This document shows, piece by piece, positions 9,431 through 18,808 of a stretch of 64,000 bases of DNA; position 1 is the first letter of the stretch; every line of letters begins with the position of its first letter. Origin of the DNA: Promethearchaeota archaeon (GTDB taxonomy: Archaea; Asgardarchaeota; Lokiarchaeia; Sigyniarchaeales; SOKP01); NCBI GenBank assembly GCA_016930515.1, contig JAFGGO010000027.1, positions 21,382 to 85,381 of the forward strand, in the 5' to 3' direction. The notes beneath the pieces are model-generated. The model did not search any database. It was not told the origin of the DNA and was given only the letters and a program-made list of their open reading frames with translations. A program made the position numbers and the translations under genes.

Positions 9431-10921
9431 ATGATCGTTGAAGACAACATAGAAACGTTCAATTCCTTGATTAAGCGTCGAGGATTCATATGGGGGCCTT
9501 CCCCAGAGATATATGGTGGATTAGCTGGGTTTTATTCTTATGGTCCGGCTGGAATGGAATTAAAAAATAATGTCCTTTCGAAATTTCGAAGCGAACTGAG
9601 GGCATTGGGTTTTGGAGAAGTAGAATGTCCAACAATCATGCCCGAGATCGTATGGCAAGCTTCAGGACATTTAGAGCGATTTATAGATCCCGTTCTCAAA
9701 TGCGAAAAATGTAACACCTTGTATAGGGCAGATAAATACTTGCAGGAAATGCTCCCCGATACGATGATCGACGGGCTTTCGTTTGAAAAAATGGAAGAAT
9801 TGATCCAAAAAAATGAATTAAAATGTCCTAAATGCGATTCCGAATTCAATAAAATAGAAGAATACAATTTAATGCTCAAGACATCGGTTGGAAACGATAA
9901 GATCGCTTATTTACGCCCCGAAACGGCCACCACAACCTATTTATTGTTTAACCTTTTAAACCAAGATGCAAGGAGACAATATCCAATTAAAGTGTTCCAA
10001 TACGGTAAGGCATATCGAAATGAAATATCTCCGAGGCAATTGGTTCTCAGGATGAGAGCATTCGACCAATTCGAATTGCAGCTTTTTATAGGAAAAGATC
10101 AGGAAATGAATTTTGAAGATTACGAAGATATTAAAACGAGCAATATACCCCTAATCGATTGGAAAATGCAAGAAAAAAACATTGACATTCCTAAGATGAC
10201 TTCGCTCGAAGAAGCACTAGAGAAAAAAATCCTAAAAAAACCCGCATACGCATATTGTCTTAATCTGGGGTATAATTTAACGATGCAATTAGGATTTCCA
10301 GAAACCGTAGTGCGTTTTAGACAACACTCTCCGGACGAAAGAGCTCATTACGCAGATGACGCGTGGGATTTGGAGGTCAATACGACGCAATTTGGATGGG
10401 TTGAAATCTGCGGTATTCACGATAGAACCGATTACGACCTCAAGAGACATGGGGAATTTTCTGGGCAATCCTTTGAAATAAGCATGAATGAAGATCCTAA
10501 AGTTAAAGAGGTGCCTCAAATTCTCGAAATTGCGTTTGGTATTGATAGAATTATTTATACCCTGCTTGAAAATACATTCAACGTCGAAGAGGGGAGGATC
10601 AACCTCAAATTAAATTGTTCAATGGCACCTAATACCGTGGCCGTCTTTCCCTTGGTAAAAAATAAGTCCGATATCTTAAAACTCGCAAGAGATGTTCACT
10701 TGAACCTGCTTAAACATCGAATCAAATCGTTTTTCGATTCAGCGGGATCGATTGGAAAAAGGTATAGAAGACAAGATGAGTTAGGCACACCATTTTGCCT
10801 AACGATCGATTACCAGTCACTCGAAGATAACACGGTAACTTTTAGGGATCGCGATTCCATGCAACAAGTTAGGGTAAACATATCTGACCTTCCAGAACTC
10901 ATTAGGAAAAAATGCAATTAA
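9431..10921 (+). CDS. glyS: Glycyl-tRNA synthetase (archaeal class II alpha2 type)
   Basis: Charges tRNA-Gly with glycine. The N-terminus (FIWGPSPEIYGGLAGFYSYG) is characteristic of alpha2 GlyRS. Class II motif 2 appears as RNEISPRQLVLRMRAFDQFE and motif 3 as AFGIDRI. A four-cysteine zinc site (CEKC near residue 94 and CPKC near 136) is inserted in the catalytic domain. The C-terminal anticodon-binding domain starts near residue 395. At 496 residues it is shorter than many archaeal GlyRS of about 570, mainly through shorter insertions. The only other genes on its strand nearby are the secreted pair downstream. Confidence 0.95.
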   Translation: MIVEDNIETFNSLIKRRGFIWGPSPEIYGGLAGFYSYGPAGMELKNNVLSKFRSELRALGFGEVECPTIMPEIVWQASGHLERFIDPVLKCEKCNTLYRADKYLQEMLPDTMIDGLSFEKMEELIQKNELKCPKCDSEFNKIEEYNLMLKTSVGNDKIAYLRPETATTTYLLFNLLNQDARRQYPIKVFQYGKAYRNEISPRQLVLRMRAFDQFELQLFIGKDQEMNFEDYEDIKTSNIPLIDWKMQEKNIDIPKMTSLEEALEKKILKKPAYAYCLNLGYNLTMQLGFPETVVRFRQHSPDERAHYADDAWDLEVNTTQFGWVEICGIHDRTDYDLKRHGEFSGQSFEISMNEDPKVKEVPQILEIAFGIDRIIYTLLENTFNVEEGRINLKLNCSMAPNTVAVFPLVKNKSDILKLARDVHLNLLKHRIKSFFDSAGSIGKRYRRQDELGTPFCLTIDYQSLEDNTVTFRDRDSMQQVRVNISDLPELIRKKCN

Positions 10922-10997
10922 AAAAAAAACTTATTTAATCAAGAAATCTTTTCATACTAAATTAAATTGCATATATATACACTAAAAGTTAGCACCA

Positions 10998-13703
10998 ATG
11001 AGTCAATTCAGGTTTTATCCTTCTAAAAAGATAACGAGAATAAATTCTCGTTTTTTACAAAAGATGGCTGGTCTTACAGTTGCTCTAATCGTTTTCGCAA
11101 GCATTTTTGCAGCTTCTATTCCACGACCTATGAATAATACAATCTTAGATGAAGGTGTTGATGTCTACAAGCCACTCGATTTAGATACATCATTAATTCC
11201 CGCAAGTTATTTATTGTGTCCTTATACAACAAATATGAGCAAGGTGTACGATTTCTTCCAAGGGAACTTTAGAACTCCTCATTCAAATTTACTTTATTAT
11301 AGGTCAGGAAACGAAGATGGTACTTCCTTCTACGAAGATATCACTTATTCCCTCGATAACTTGCTCTTTTATAAGACGCTTCCCAAATACGATGAAGAAT
11401 ACGATGAGGCAGATGTTCTTAATGCTTATATAAATCTATTAACCACGAACTTAAAATATGATAGCGGAAATGTTTTTATTCATTCGATAAATGGAACTAC
11501 TGGTGAGATAGTTGATGGGGATCGATATTTGATGGATAACTTAATGCCCATCTTTTTATTGTTAGAAAATTACAATCCAAGCGTAAAAACATATATTGAA
11601 AACATAAACACCTTCCTCGGAACTGATCTTTGGGATGTAGGAAATTATGGGTATTATCACTCTAATTCCTCAACCTCGTCCAAGTTTGCGATAGACAATT
11701 TGTACGCTGTCTTAGCTAACTTGTTGATTTATCGATCCTATTCAAGCCTCTCGCTCGGAACAAATGCTTACGAATCAGCAAATAAAACAATAGATAAGTT
11801 AATGGCTAATATGTGGGATAATGATCCCGATGAAGAAGGATTTTTTATAGTTAATGACCAAGATTGGACCGATCTGGGGGGTTCTAACAACAATAAACAA
11901 CTCGATGTGAACGCAGTTGGGATAATGGCGCTCGTGGATTATTACATGACAACTAACAAGAGTACTTACTTGGACAACGCAACTCTCCTATATAATAGAA
12001 TTGATGCTAACTTATGGGTGTCGGGAGAAGGCTATTTAGATACTGCGGGAGCTGATTATTGGAATACACCTAGTAATATAACTATAAGTTCAGAATCAAA
12101 CGCTCTCATGATGCAAGCTTGCTTGAAGCTTTTTGAAGCCACGGGTAACATGACTTATTACGACAAGGCTTACGAGCTATTTCAATGCTTCGAAACCAAC
12201 TTTTACGACATTAATAACAACGCTTACGATTTTATTTCTCCCTACTATGGAGGGAGCACCAATAAGAATATTACATCAAACTTGAGGGTTATTGAGGCTA
12301 ACTTGAAAGCTTCTGATATTTATTACTCGTTCGACCTAGAAGCGAACTATGACGAAGATCTGGAAGGCGTTCCTAACTTTATTTTAGAGGAAGACGCAAT
12401 GAATATAACTTCTCGATTGAGCTATCAAGCATATCAGGGTAAGATCTATTACTCAAATATCCCTATAAATTATACTATTAGAGAATCTAATGATAATGGT
12501 ATTGGATGGACAGTAATAAACGAAACCAGCGGTATTACAAACGATTTAAATAAATCTCACGAATTATCATACGAAATTACCGAATCAATGCCCGTAAAAG
12601 AGAATTATTCCGTATTAATATATGTATACTCGGAAAAATATGTGCTTGAAACAACCGAGTTATTTTTTGATGTATCCTCTGGACTCGTGGTTGTTGGTTC
12701 AATAACTGGACTTGAGGAAATTCTCTATCAAGGACCAACCTTGAATGTGACGATTGCCATTAACAATACCAGGAGGAACGACATAATTTTAAATACTACG
12801 CTCAATAGTGTTAATATAGAAAATCAATCAATATCAAATATTTTATTCTCGACAAGTAATCTTACTTACATTTCTTTCAATCTCACAACTAACGACAACG
12901 CAGCTCTTGGAGACGATGATTTGATCTTCCAATTCAAAAAAGGTAGCGTTTTGTATTTTGAAAAACTCGTTCCTATTACAATTGGTGATTCGTTCAAATA
13001 TTCACCCTTAATTTACAGTATGAAGGTAGTAAATGGAGAATCGCTATATATAGCCTTTAACTTGATAAATTATTTACCGAAGGATCCTCAATCGATAAAT
13101 CTTAGTTTCTCGGGAAATTCCATCGATCCATTCCTTGAAGAAATTACTTTAACAGCGTTAGAATCAAAACCCATAAATGTACAATTAAATGTTACAGGTG
13201 CCGATACTGAATATATCGTGATGAACCTTTCGAAAAACGATGTAGTGTATTATACAGAGACACTCGAAATTAAAATCGTACCATTGATAGAAATCGTTTC
13301 ATGGTCTGCTCCAAGTTCAACACCCCAATGGGAGCATTCCCGAATAATTTTACGATTAGTATATAACGGAAATAATCCAGAACGATATTCACTATCACTT
13401 ATTGATCAAAATACAGATCAAGGAGTTGTAATCACCAAACTCCTTACCAAAGGAGAAAATAAGATCGAGGCGTCTATGGTGTCAACATTAAATCCTTACG
13501 AATATGGCGTGAAAAGTTATCGCTTCGAATTGAAAGATAGCGAAGGAAACATAATAACTTCCAATTTTTTCGAAGTTACCATTGAATTATCAATGACCGC
13601 GTTGTTCTTGTGTTATATATTACCTATCTCCATACCAATTGCGCTTATATTAATCTATAAGAATAAAGAATTAAAAAATAAACTATTAAGAAGATCAAAA
13701 TGA
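10998..13703 (+). CDS. Large secreted, membrane-anchored protein with alpha/alpha-barrel-like domain
   Basis: A 901-residue extracellular protein. A hydrophobic segment at residues 25-45 acts as signal or anchor. Residues about 80-470 contain repeated helix pairs with aromatic and acidic motifs (NMWDNDPDEEGFF, NLWVSGEGYLDT, EATGNMTYYDKAYELF), which resemble alpha/alpha6-barrel glycosidase or AGE-type epimerase folds. Residues 470-860 look like beta-sandwich repeats. A final membrane helix (residues 870-890) is followed by a basic tail. Asn-x-Ser/Thr sequons are abundant, as expected for a glycosylated archaeal surface protein. Its stop overlaps the next gene's start (ATGA), indicating translational coupling. 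Carbohydrate binding or cleavage is an inference. Confidence 0.8.
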   Translation: MSQFRFYPSKKITRINSRFLQKMAGLTVALIVFASIFAASIPRPMNNTILDEGVDVYKPLDLDTSLIPASYLLCPYTTNMSKVYDFFQGNFRTPHSNLLYYRSGNEDGTSFYEDITYSLDNLLFYKTLPKYDEEYDEADVLNAYINLLTTNLKYDSGNVFIHSINGTTGEIVDGDRYLMDNLMPIFLLLENYNPSVKTYIENINTFLGTDLWDVGNYGYYHSNSSTSSKFAIDNLYAVLANLLIYRSYSSLSLGTNAYESANKTIDKLMANMWDNDPDEEGFFIVNDQDWTDLGGSNNNKQLDVNAVGIMALVDYYMTTNKSTYLDNATLLYNRIDANLWVSGEGYLDTAGADYWNTPSNITISSESNALMMQACLKLFEATGNMTYYDKAYELFQCFETNFYDINNNAYDFISPYYGGSTNKNITSNLRVIEANLKASDIYYSFDLEANYDEDLEGVPNFILEEDAMNITSRLSYQAYQGKIYYSNIPINYTIRESNDNGIGWTVINETSGITNDLNKSHELSYEITESMPVKENYSVLIYVYSEKYVLETTELFFDVSSGLVVVGSITGLEEILYQGPTLNVTIAINNTRRNDIILNTTLNSVNIENQSISNILFSTSNLTYISFNLTTNDNAALGDDDLIFQFKKGSVLYFEKLVPITIGDSFKYSPLIYSMKVVNGESLYIAFNLINYLPKDPQSINLSFSGNSIDPFLEEITLTALESKPINVQLNVTGADTEYIVMNLSKNDVVYYTETLEIKIVPLIEIVSWSAPSSTPQWEHSRIILRLVYNGNNPERYSLSLIDQNTDQGVVITKLLTKGENKIEASMVSTLNPYEYGVKSYRFELKDSEGNIITSNFFEVTIELSMTALFLCYILPISIPIALILIYKNKELKNKLLRRSK

Positions 13704-15418
13704 CTAGAAACATCAAAATTCGCAGTTTAAGCCTAATTTTTATCCTGGTTTTTAGTTTCTCTTTGGTTTGCTCGGTTTTATCCGTAAATCAAGCGAACAA
13801 TGGATATAATAATAATGCACTTGGACGAGATCTTGATTTAAAAGCTTCTTTTGGCGCTTTAGATCCAACTGACATTGAGATCAACGGTTCCGCTATTTAC
13901 CGTCATTTCCAATGTTTAAACATTTCGGTAAACACGACATCTATATGGGGTGCGACAGTAGATAATGTTGACATGGAAATAAGCTTCAGCAATGGTACGG
14001 TTTCTATATTTTCAATGGATGATTTTATATCTGAAAATTATTATAGTGAGATATATTCTCCGGGAAGAAATGCTCCGCTTGGGATGCAAACGGTTCGCTT
14101 TTACGCAAAAAACGGTAGTATCATTCTGAATGATGACAATACGACTAAATCGTTTTGGATAAAACCAAATTGCGAAGTAACTCTTGATTCTCCAGAAGGA
14201 TATTACCTTGACGAGACCGTATCTGGACTTATCACGGCAATAAACGAGAGCATGTCAACTTACGATTGGAACTCGTGGAATGTGTCTATAATGGACGCTC
14301 AATTTTCAGAAAAATTTGCGTTGTCAGGTACGAGTCTAGAAGATTTTACTTTTCAAATTAATAATACTTATTTCACTGATTTTAACTCGTATTATTATGT
14401 TGCGGTTGAATTGAATAAAGACGACACCACTCAAAAAGCGATCTCGTATTTTACTTTCAAACTGCTTAATTACAATCCGGAAATAGATCCTTCAAGCATA
14501 TCTATACCGGCAGAAATCCTGAGATCCAACAGTGATAACGCTAAAATCATCGTAAATGTTTCTGATTACGAAGAAAATCCTATATATTTAAATGTCTCAG
14601 TTGCATTCCAGCACGATCTTTTTACATCCGATTTAATTCCACTCCTTAATAACAACGGAAGTGGCGTGTTTGAAGGTGAATTTTCAATAGAATATGATCT
14701 TCCGATTGGAGATTATGTAGTTAATATAACAGCTAGAGACAGCTATGGTGGTATTGGTTGTTATGTATATTCAAGTTATTTATCAGTTTTAAACAACCCT
14801 CCCATAATAGAAACTTACTACATTAACGGCGCTCCAGCTTCGAGCGGAATTTCAATTTATTATGGGACCGATATCGTATTCACGTTCAATATCTCTGATG
14901 TAGAAAGTGATCCTCTTTATGTGAAAGTTGCGTTAGTAGATCCACACAATCACTGGGTTAATTCAACCTCAGAATACGCCGAAAACATGAAAATAATCGT
15001 AAGAACCACCGATTTAGTAACTGGAATTTGGTATATATATATCTATGTAACGGATGCTGACGGAGCAGTTGTTAGTCTTACCGATGATTATGGAAATGCT
15101 CCTAGCTCTTTAACTATAGTTCCAGATTTATTAAGCGCAGTTTTGCCTTGGATTGCTTTAGTTGTTGGATTACTACTCGGTATTCTTGTTGGTTTTGGTA
15201 TCGGATATTATAAAATTAAGTCTAAAAACGGAGAACCAAGAGTTAAAGGTACTCTAAAGAAGAAATTGATTTCTCAAAAAAGTACTAAAGATGTTTCTTC
15301 TGAAGTAATAGATGCTCAAGAACCTAAAAAAGACGAAGAGACAAAAAAGACAAAAACCGAGCCCCAAGAACCAGAACAACGTAAAACTCAACAAAGAAAG
15401 ATAAAAAGAAAATTATAA
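13700..15418 (+). CDS. Secreted cadherin/Ig-like protein with C-terminal membrane anchor
   Basis: A 572-residue protein with a signal peptide (basic start, then a hydrophobic stretch at residues 8-28), several beta-sandwich-like repeats (for example ISIPAEILRSNSDNAKIIVN and YINGAPASSGISIYYGTDIV) and one membrane helix near residues 480-505. A lysine- and glutamate-rich cytoplasmic tail of about 65 residues follows. Sequons are frequent. It is coupled to the preceding 901-residue secreted protein by a four-base stop/start overlap, so the two are probably co-translated partners at the cell surface. No enzymatic motif was seen. Confidence 0.8.
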   Translation: MTRNIKIRSLSLIFILVFSFSLVCSVLSVNQANNGYNNNALGRDLDLKASFGALDPTDIEINGSAIYRHFQCLNISVNTTSIWGATVDNVDMEISFSNGTVSIFSMDDFISENYYSEIYSPGRNAPLGMQTVRFYAKNGSIILNDDNTTKSFWIKPNCEVTLDSPEGYYLDETVSGLITAINESMSTYDWNSWNVSIMDAQFSEKFALSGTSLEDFTFQINNTYFTDFNSYYYVAVELNKDDTTQKAISYFTFKLLNYNPEIDPSSISIPAEILRSNSDNAKIIVNVSDYEENPIYLNVSVAFQHDLFTSDLIPLLNNNGSGVFEGEFSIEYDLPIGDYVVNITARDSYGGIGCYVYSSYLSVLNNPPIIETYYINGAPASSGISIYYGTDIVFTFNISDVESDPLYVKVALVDPHNHWVNSTSEYAENMKIIVRTTDLVTGIWYIYIYVTDADGAVVSLTDDYGNAPSSLTIVPDLLSAVLPWIALVVGLLLGILVGFGIGYYKIKSKNGEPRVKGTLKKKLISQKSTKDVSSEVIDAQEPKKDEETKKTKTEPQEPEQRKTQQRKIKRKL

Positions 15419-15454
15419 AAAAAAAATATCTTTACTTATTCTTTTTTTTAGCTT
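15419..15454. terminator. Bidirectional A/T-tract terminator
   Basis: A 36-base interval between convergent genes contains a ten-base A run and a seven-base T run, giving oligo-T on the nascent transcript in either direction. This fits the simple T-tract termination known in archaea. Position and composition are the only evidence. Confidence 0.45.
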
Positions 15455-16369
15455 TTAACTTAATCCTAAGTCATGTAATTTATATTGGAACTTGCCCAAT
15501 TTTCCCCCATAATTACCAGCAGAGATTCTTCTTACACCAGGTACTTTAACTGCGGCTTCGATTCCAAGTTTCATTGCTTTTTTTATCACGTCTTCCGTAG
15601 CACCATCTAAAATAATCTCGTAGACGCATTCATCGCCTTCTTTTAGTAAAGAGTTTTCAATCTTGCTCTTTAATGTTGGACAAAGAGGATCGTTTGTGGA
15701 TGCCCCCAAGAAAGAGTATTGGGATCCAACTTTAGAACCAGAACGAGCAATTCCTCCTGGAAAAGGAGCTATCACATTTTCTAGGTCCTTAATGGCTTCG
15801 ATCGCCTTTTCGGCAGCTTCTAACCCAGAATCTTGGTCTTTTGATATAATAAGAAAATTACCTCCAGCAATTCCTTTCCCAGCTTTAGCAATGCTTTGTA
15901 TGATAAATTCTCCATCCATTACGGGGATTTTCCACGCCTCAAAAGGATAAACGCCTTCTAATTTTTCCTCGTACTTATCACCGAAATAACGCAAGTTTGC
16001 TCCTATCTTTGCTTCAAACTCTTTCTCTGGTTCTAAAGAACCTTTTAAAGCGTCAAAACACGCCGTGGTAGGGCATGTGAGAACGCATTGTCCCAAGCGA
16101 TTCATGAGGATAGTTCCAACTTGTTTTTTGTCTTGAATGAAGAACATTACGATAACTCCTGGTCTCTTATCTGGGGTCTTATCCGCTGGAACCATCACAT
16201 CAATGGCCGCTTCCGCATCGCAGTGGATTGTGGATGTACCATAACCAGTGGTTACCTGTGCCGCAATCCTTGCCCATTTTTCATTCTTGGCAGTGATTAA
16301 AATTCTAGCAAAAAATCCTCCAAAAGCCTCGCAATATGTATCTTCTATTTCTACTCCGTTTAATTCCAT
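15455..16369 (-). CDS. ftr: Formylmethanofuran:tetrahydromethanopterin formyltransferase
   Basis: Transfers the formyl group from formylmethanofuran to tetrahydromethanopterin, step two of the archaeal methyl branch of C1 metabolism. The 304-residue length matches the Ftr family. Characteristic stretches are EDTYCEAFGGFFARILITA at the N-terminus, the PFPGGIARSGSKVGSQY segment and the C-terminal GVRRISAGNYGGKLG. The protein is soluble and cytoplasmic. It is divergent from mtd, which catalyses a later step, across a 172-base interval, suggesting joint control. No fmd/fwd genes are in the window. Confidence 0.97.
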   Translation of the reverse strand: MELNGVEIEDTYCEAFGGFFARILITAKNEKWARIAAQVTTGYGTSTIHCDAEAAIDVMVPADKTPDKRPGVIVMFFIQDKKQVGTILMNRLGQCVLTCPTTACFDALKGSLEPEKEFEAKIGANLRYFGDKYEEKLEGVYPFEAWKIPVMDGEFIIQSIAKAGKGIAGGNFLIISKDQDSGLEAAEKAIEAIKDLENVIAPFPGGIARSGSKVGSQYSFLGASTNDPLCPTLKSKIENSLLKEGDECVYEIILDGATEDVIKKAMKLGIEAAVKVPGVRRISAGNYGGKLGKFQYKLHDLGLS

Positions 16370-16541
16370 TCTTACACACTTTTAATAATTGTTTATTGAC
16401 AATAAAATGTAATTTTATGTCATTTCTAAATTCTCCTCATTTAAAAATGATTCTGATTTTGAACATTCGGGTTATAAACCTTAAAAAGTTTCGAAAATTT
16501 AGGAAGTTAACGATATAAATTTGATATTTTAATTGGTTAAT

Positions 16542-17381
16542 ATGAGCGAAGATAAAATTTTAAAAATCGGTATTTTAAAAAACGGAACTATCGGGTCATC
16601 CTTATTGCTCGCGTTTCTTTTGGATGAGAGGGCTGAAGGACAGCGTATAAGCGTCGTGGAAGTTACCTCGGGACCCAAGATGCACCCTCCAGAGGTTTGC
16701 ACGACAGTAATGGAAAAATTATTGGAAATGAAACCTGAGTTAATCATCATGTCAAGCCCAAATGCGGCTTTAAAGGGGCCTAAAGCATGTAGAGATATGG
16801 CCGGACACATACCAACAATAGTTATTTCTGATGCGCCAGCAAAAAAGGCGGTTGATGAGATAAAGGAAAAGGGAATGGGATACATATTGGTTGACGCAGA
16901 CTCGATGATTGGTGCCCGTCGTCCTTTCTTGGATCCTGTAGAAATGAGCATTTTTAATTCGGATTTGTTAAAAGTTCTAGCAATTTCGGGAGCTTTGAGT
17001 GTTATTGCATTTGAACTCAACAAGGTAATCATGGACATGCTCGAAGGTAAAACTCCAACGCTTCCAGAAATAATTATCGATTCCAAAACTGCAGTCAAGG
17101 CTGCAGGATTCTCAAATCCTTACGCCGAGGCAAAGGTTATTGCCGCATACGAATTGGCTTCCTCTGTATCTAAAGTTACTGGCAAAGCATGTTTTCAATT
17201 AAAAGAAAGAGAGGATTACATGCCATTGCTAGCAGCCGCACACGAAATGATGAAAACTGCTGCAGAACTATGCGTACAAGCGAGAGAAATTGAGAAAAGC
17301 AACGACACGGTCCTTAGGACGCCTCATCACGCGAAACAACACTTCCTCAAGAAGGTCAAGCTTCACGATAAAGAAGAGTGA
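16542..17381 (+). CDS. mtd: F420-dependent methylenetetrahydromethanopterin dehydrogenase
   Basis: Reversibly reduces methenyl- to methylene-tetrahydromethanopterin using reduced coenzyme F420. The N-terminal IGILKNGTIGSS, the VEVTSGPKMHPPEV segment and SDAPAKKAVDEIKEKGMGYI match Mtd, and the length of about 280 residues is typical. The ATG at 16542 is preferred to a TTG three codons upstream. The gene is divergent from ftr. With mch at 25229 it covers three consecutive steps of the methyl branch and implies that the organism makes F420. Confidence 0.97.
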   Translation: MSEDKILKIGILKNGTIGSSLLLAFLLDERAEGQRISVVEVTSGPKMHPPEVCTTVMEKLLEMKPELIIMSSPNAALKGPKACRDMAGHIPTIVISDAPAKKAVDEIKEKGMGYILVDADSMIGARRPFLDPVEMSIFNSDLLKVLAISGALSVIAFELNKVIMDMLEGKTPTLPEIIIDSKTAVKAAGFSNPYAEAKVIAAYELASSVSKVTGKACFQLKEREDYMPLLAAAHEMMKTAAELCVQAREIEKSNDTVLRTPHHAKQHFLKKVKLHDKEE

Positions 17382-17492
17382 AATTGTAGTATTACACCTT
17401 CTTTTTTGTATTTTTTTTATTTTATTTTATTCAAAATATGATATATTAAACAATAATATAAAAAGGAAACAAGAATGATTAAGATATGAAAA
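17382..17492. terminator. T-rich region between convergent mtd and GTPase genes
   Basis: Several consecutive T runs of six to eight bases follow the mtd stop codon on the + strand, consistent with archaeal oligo-T termination. No hairpin is evident. Confidence 0.4.
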
Positions 17493-18443
17493 TTAAATAG
17501 AGCTTCTCAAAAAGTCTTCAAGATTCTTGAGTTCTTCTCCATTCAAGGCGTTCATGACACCATTGAAAACTTCGGGTTTTTTATTTTTTGTAACGGCCAT
17601 GATTACTCCAACATCTTCGAGTTGTTTGATAAGCACATAAGAATCGTCAGATTCGTAAACGATAGTTGATAACGAAAGAGGTGATGGATTCGTGTTTACG
17701 AGCAGCATGACTTTTGAATAAATCTGATAAAGATTAGAGTCTAATGTTCCCATTTCCAATTTCATAAATTGTAGTGGTTTACTATCGAATTTTCCTATAG
17801 TTGAAGCGATGAGCAAGCCATCTGGCTGGTTGAATAACATGTATTCTGAGAGCGATTCTGATTTCAATTCGTTTAACAAATGTCTTATCTTTCCTAATCT
17901 TTGCATGGATAATGTGTTTTTTTGAATCTCGTAATCTAAAATTTCAATTAGTCTGTGTTGGGCGCTCCCTTCCTTTACGGATACGGGAGTAAAAACAATC
18001 TTTTCTTTAATTTCTTTTTCCAAGTCTTTTGATAGAATCTCGTAGTAATCGTCTTCCCTAGAATTGTCCAAGTCAATCTTGTTCAATAATACATATATCT
18101 TATCTACATGGGGGCTAAATTCCCATACATACGTGTGAAATTTATCGAAGATATCTTTTACATTAGCCTCTGGAGCAGCAGTATCCACCATAAATATTGC
18201 CGTGGTAATCTCTGAAAAGATCAACTCGCGTTGGGATTCAGAAAAATACCTTTCCATGTAGCGTTCTTGCCCTCCAGCGTCCCAAATGTTTAACTCCATG
18301 ATACCTCGAAAGATAAAATTTTCTCGAGAAACGCCTTTGGTCGGCTTGAGGTTTATGACTTTCATGAAATTATATCCGAGACAAGTTGTTCTCATCAAGC
18401 TTGTTTTTCCCGCGTTTTGAGGACCAAAAATGAGAATTTTCAC
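17493..18443 (-). CDS. Rag/Gtr-like GTPase with C-terminal roadblock-like domain
   Basis: A 316-residue GTPase. G1 is GPQNAGKTS (residues 7-15), G3 is WDAGGQE, and G4 is NKID. The stretch after G3 (RYMERYFSESQRELIF) closely resembles the eukaryotic RagA/Gtr1 sequence that follows WDCGGQ. Residues about 180-316 form an alpha/beta domain compatible with the roadblock fold found at the C-terminus of Rag GTPases. In eukaryotes Rag heterodimers report nutrient status to TORC1 on lysosomes; the archaeal role is unknown. The gene starts with GTG, preceded by a strong aaggaggt Shine-Dalgarno sequence. Confidence 0.85.
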   Translation of the reverse strand: MKILIFGPQNAGKTSLMRTTCLGYNFMKVINLKPTKGVSRENFIFRGIMELNIWDAGGQERYMERYFSESQRELIFSEITTAIFMVDTAAPEANVKDIFDKFHTYVWEFSPHVDKIYVLLNKIDLDNSREDDYYEILSKDLEKEIKEKIVFTPVSVKEGSAQHRLIEILDYEIQKNTLSMQRLGKIRHLLNELKSESLSEYMLFNQPDGLLIASTIGKFDSKPLQFMKLEMGTLDSNLYQIYSKVMLLVNTNPSPLSLSTIVYESDDSYVLIKQLEDVGVIMAVTKNKKPEVFNGVMNALNGEELKNLEDFLRSSI

Positions 18444-18808
18444 GATCTGATACCTCCTTGACTAATGGTTGTTTTAAAGGTCATTTTTTTTAAGTATTGT
18501 GCGTGATGGTTTATAAATTTCATAATCAAGCGTGAATTATGTTTTAATATTTTCAGAATTATATTCCTTTTTTTAAAATATTATACTAATTTTTGCTATT
18601 TAATATTTTTCTTTTTTTCGCCTTCTTTTCTTTTTATTTTATAAATACTCACTTGAATCGCATATGAAATCTCATTTAGAACTAGATAAACTCATTTTTC
18701 CCTCTAATTCTATCAATAGTTGAAATGTTTTAAGGATTGATAAAAACTCGAGGGACAAGAGCGATTGAAATAAATATAATTAAATATTTTGTTTTTTAAG
18801 TATTCAAA
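18444..18808. other. 365-base divergent intergenic region
   Basis: AT-rich DNA between the divergent GTPase and adenine phosphoribosyltransferase genes. A TATA-like ttttataaatac lies at 18637-18648, 16 bases before an ATG at 18664 that opens a 19-codon frame. That frame is a possible tiny leaderless ORF but has no other support. A second TATA-like element before the phosphoribosyltransferase gene is listed separately. No RNA gene or repeat was recognised. Confidence 0.4.
18773..18787 (+). promoter_or_regulatory. TATA-like element of the adenine phosphoribosyltransferase gene
   Basis: An AT-only stretch (aatataattaaata) lies about 25 bases upstream of the ATG at 18809. This is the spacing expected for an archaeal TATA box driving a leaderless transcript. 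Confidence 0.45.

Noticed and set aside
18600..18660. T-rich stretch checked as a possible terminator or RNA gene
   Set aside because: No hairpin or tRNA-like cloverleaf could be drawn; it is simply AT-rich intergenic DNA.
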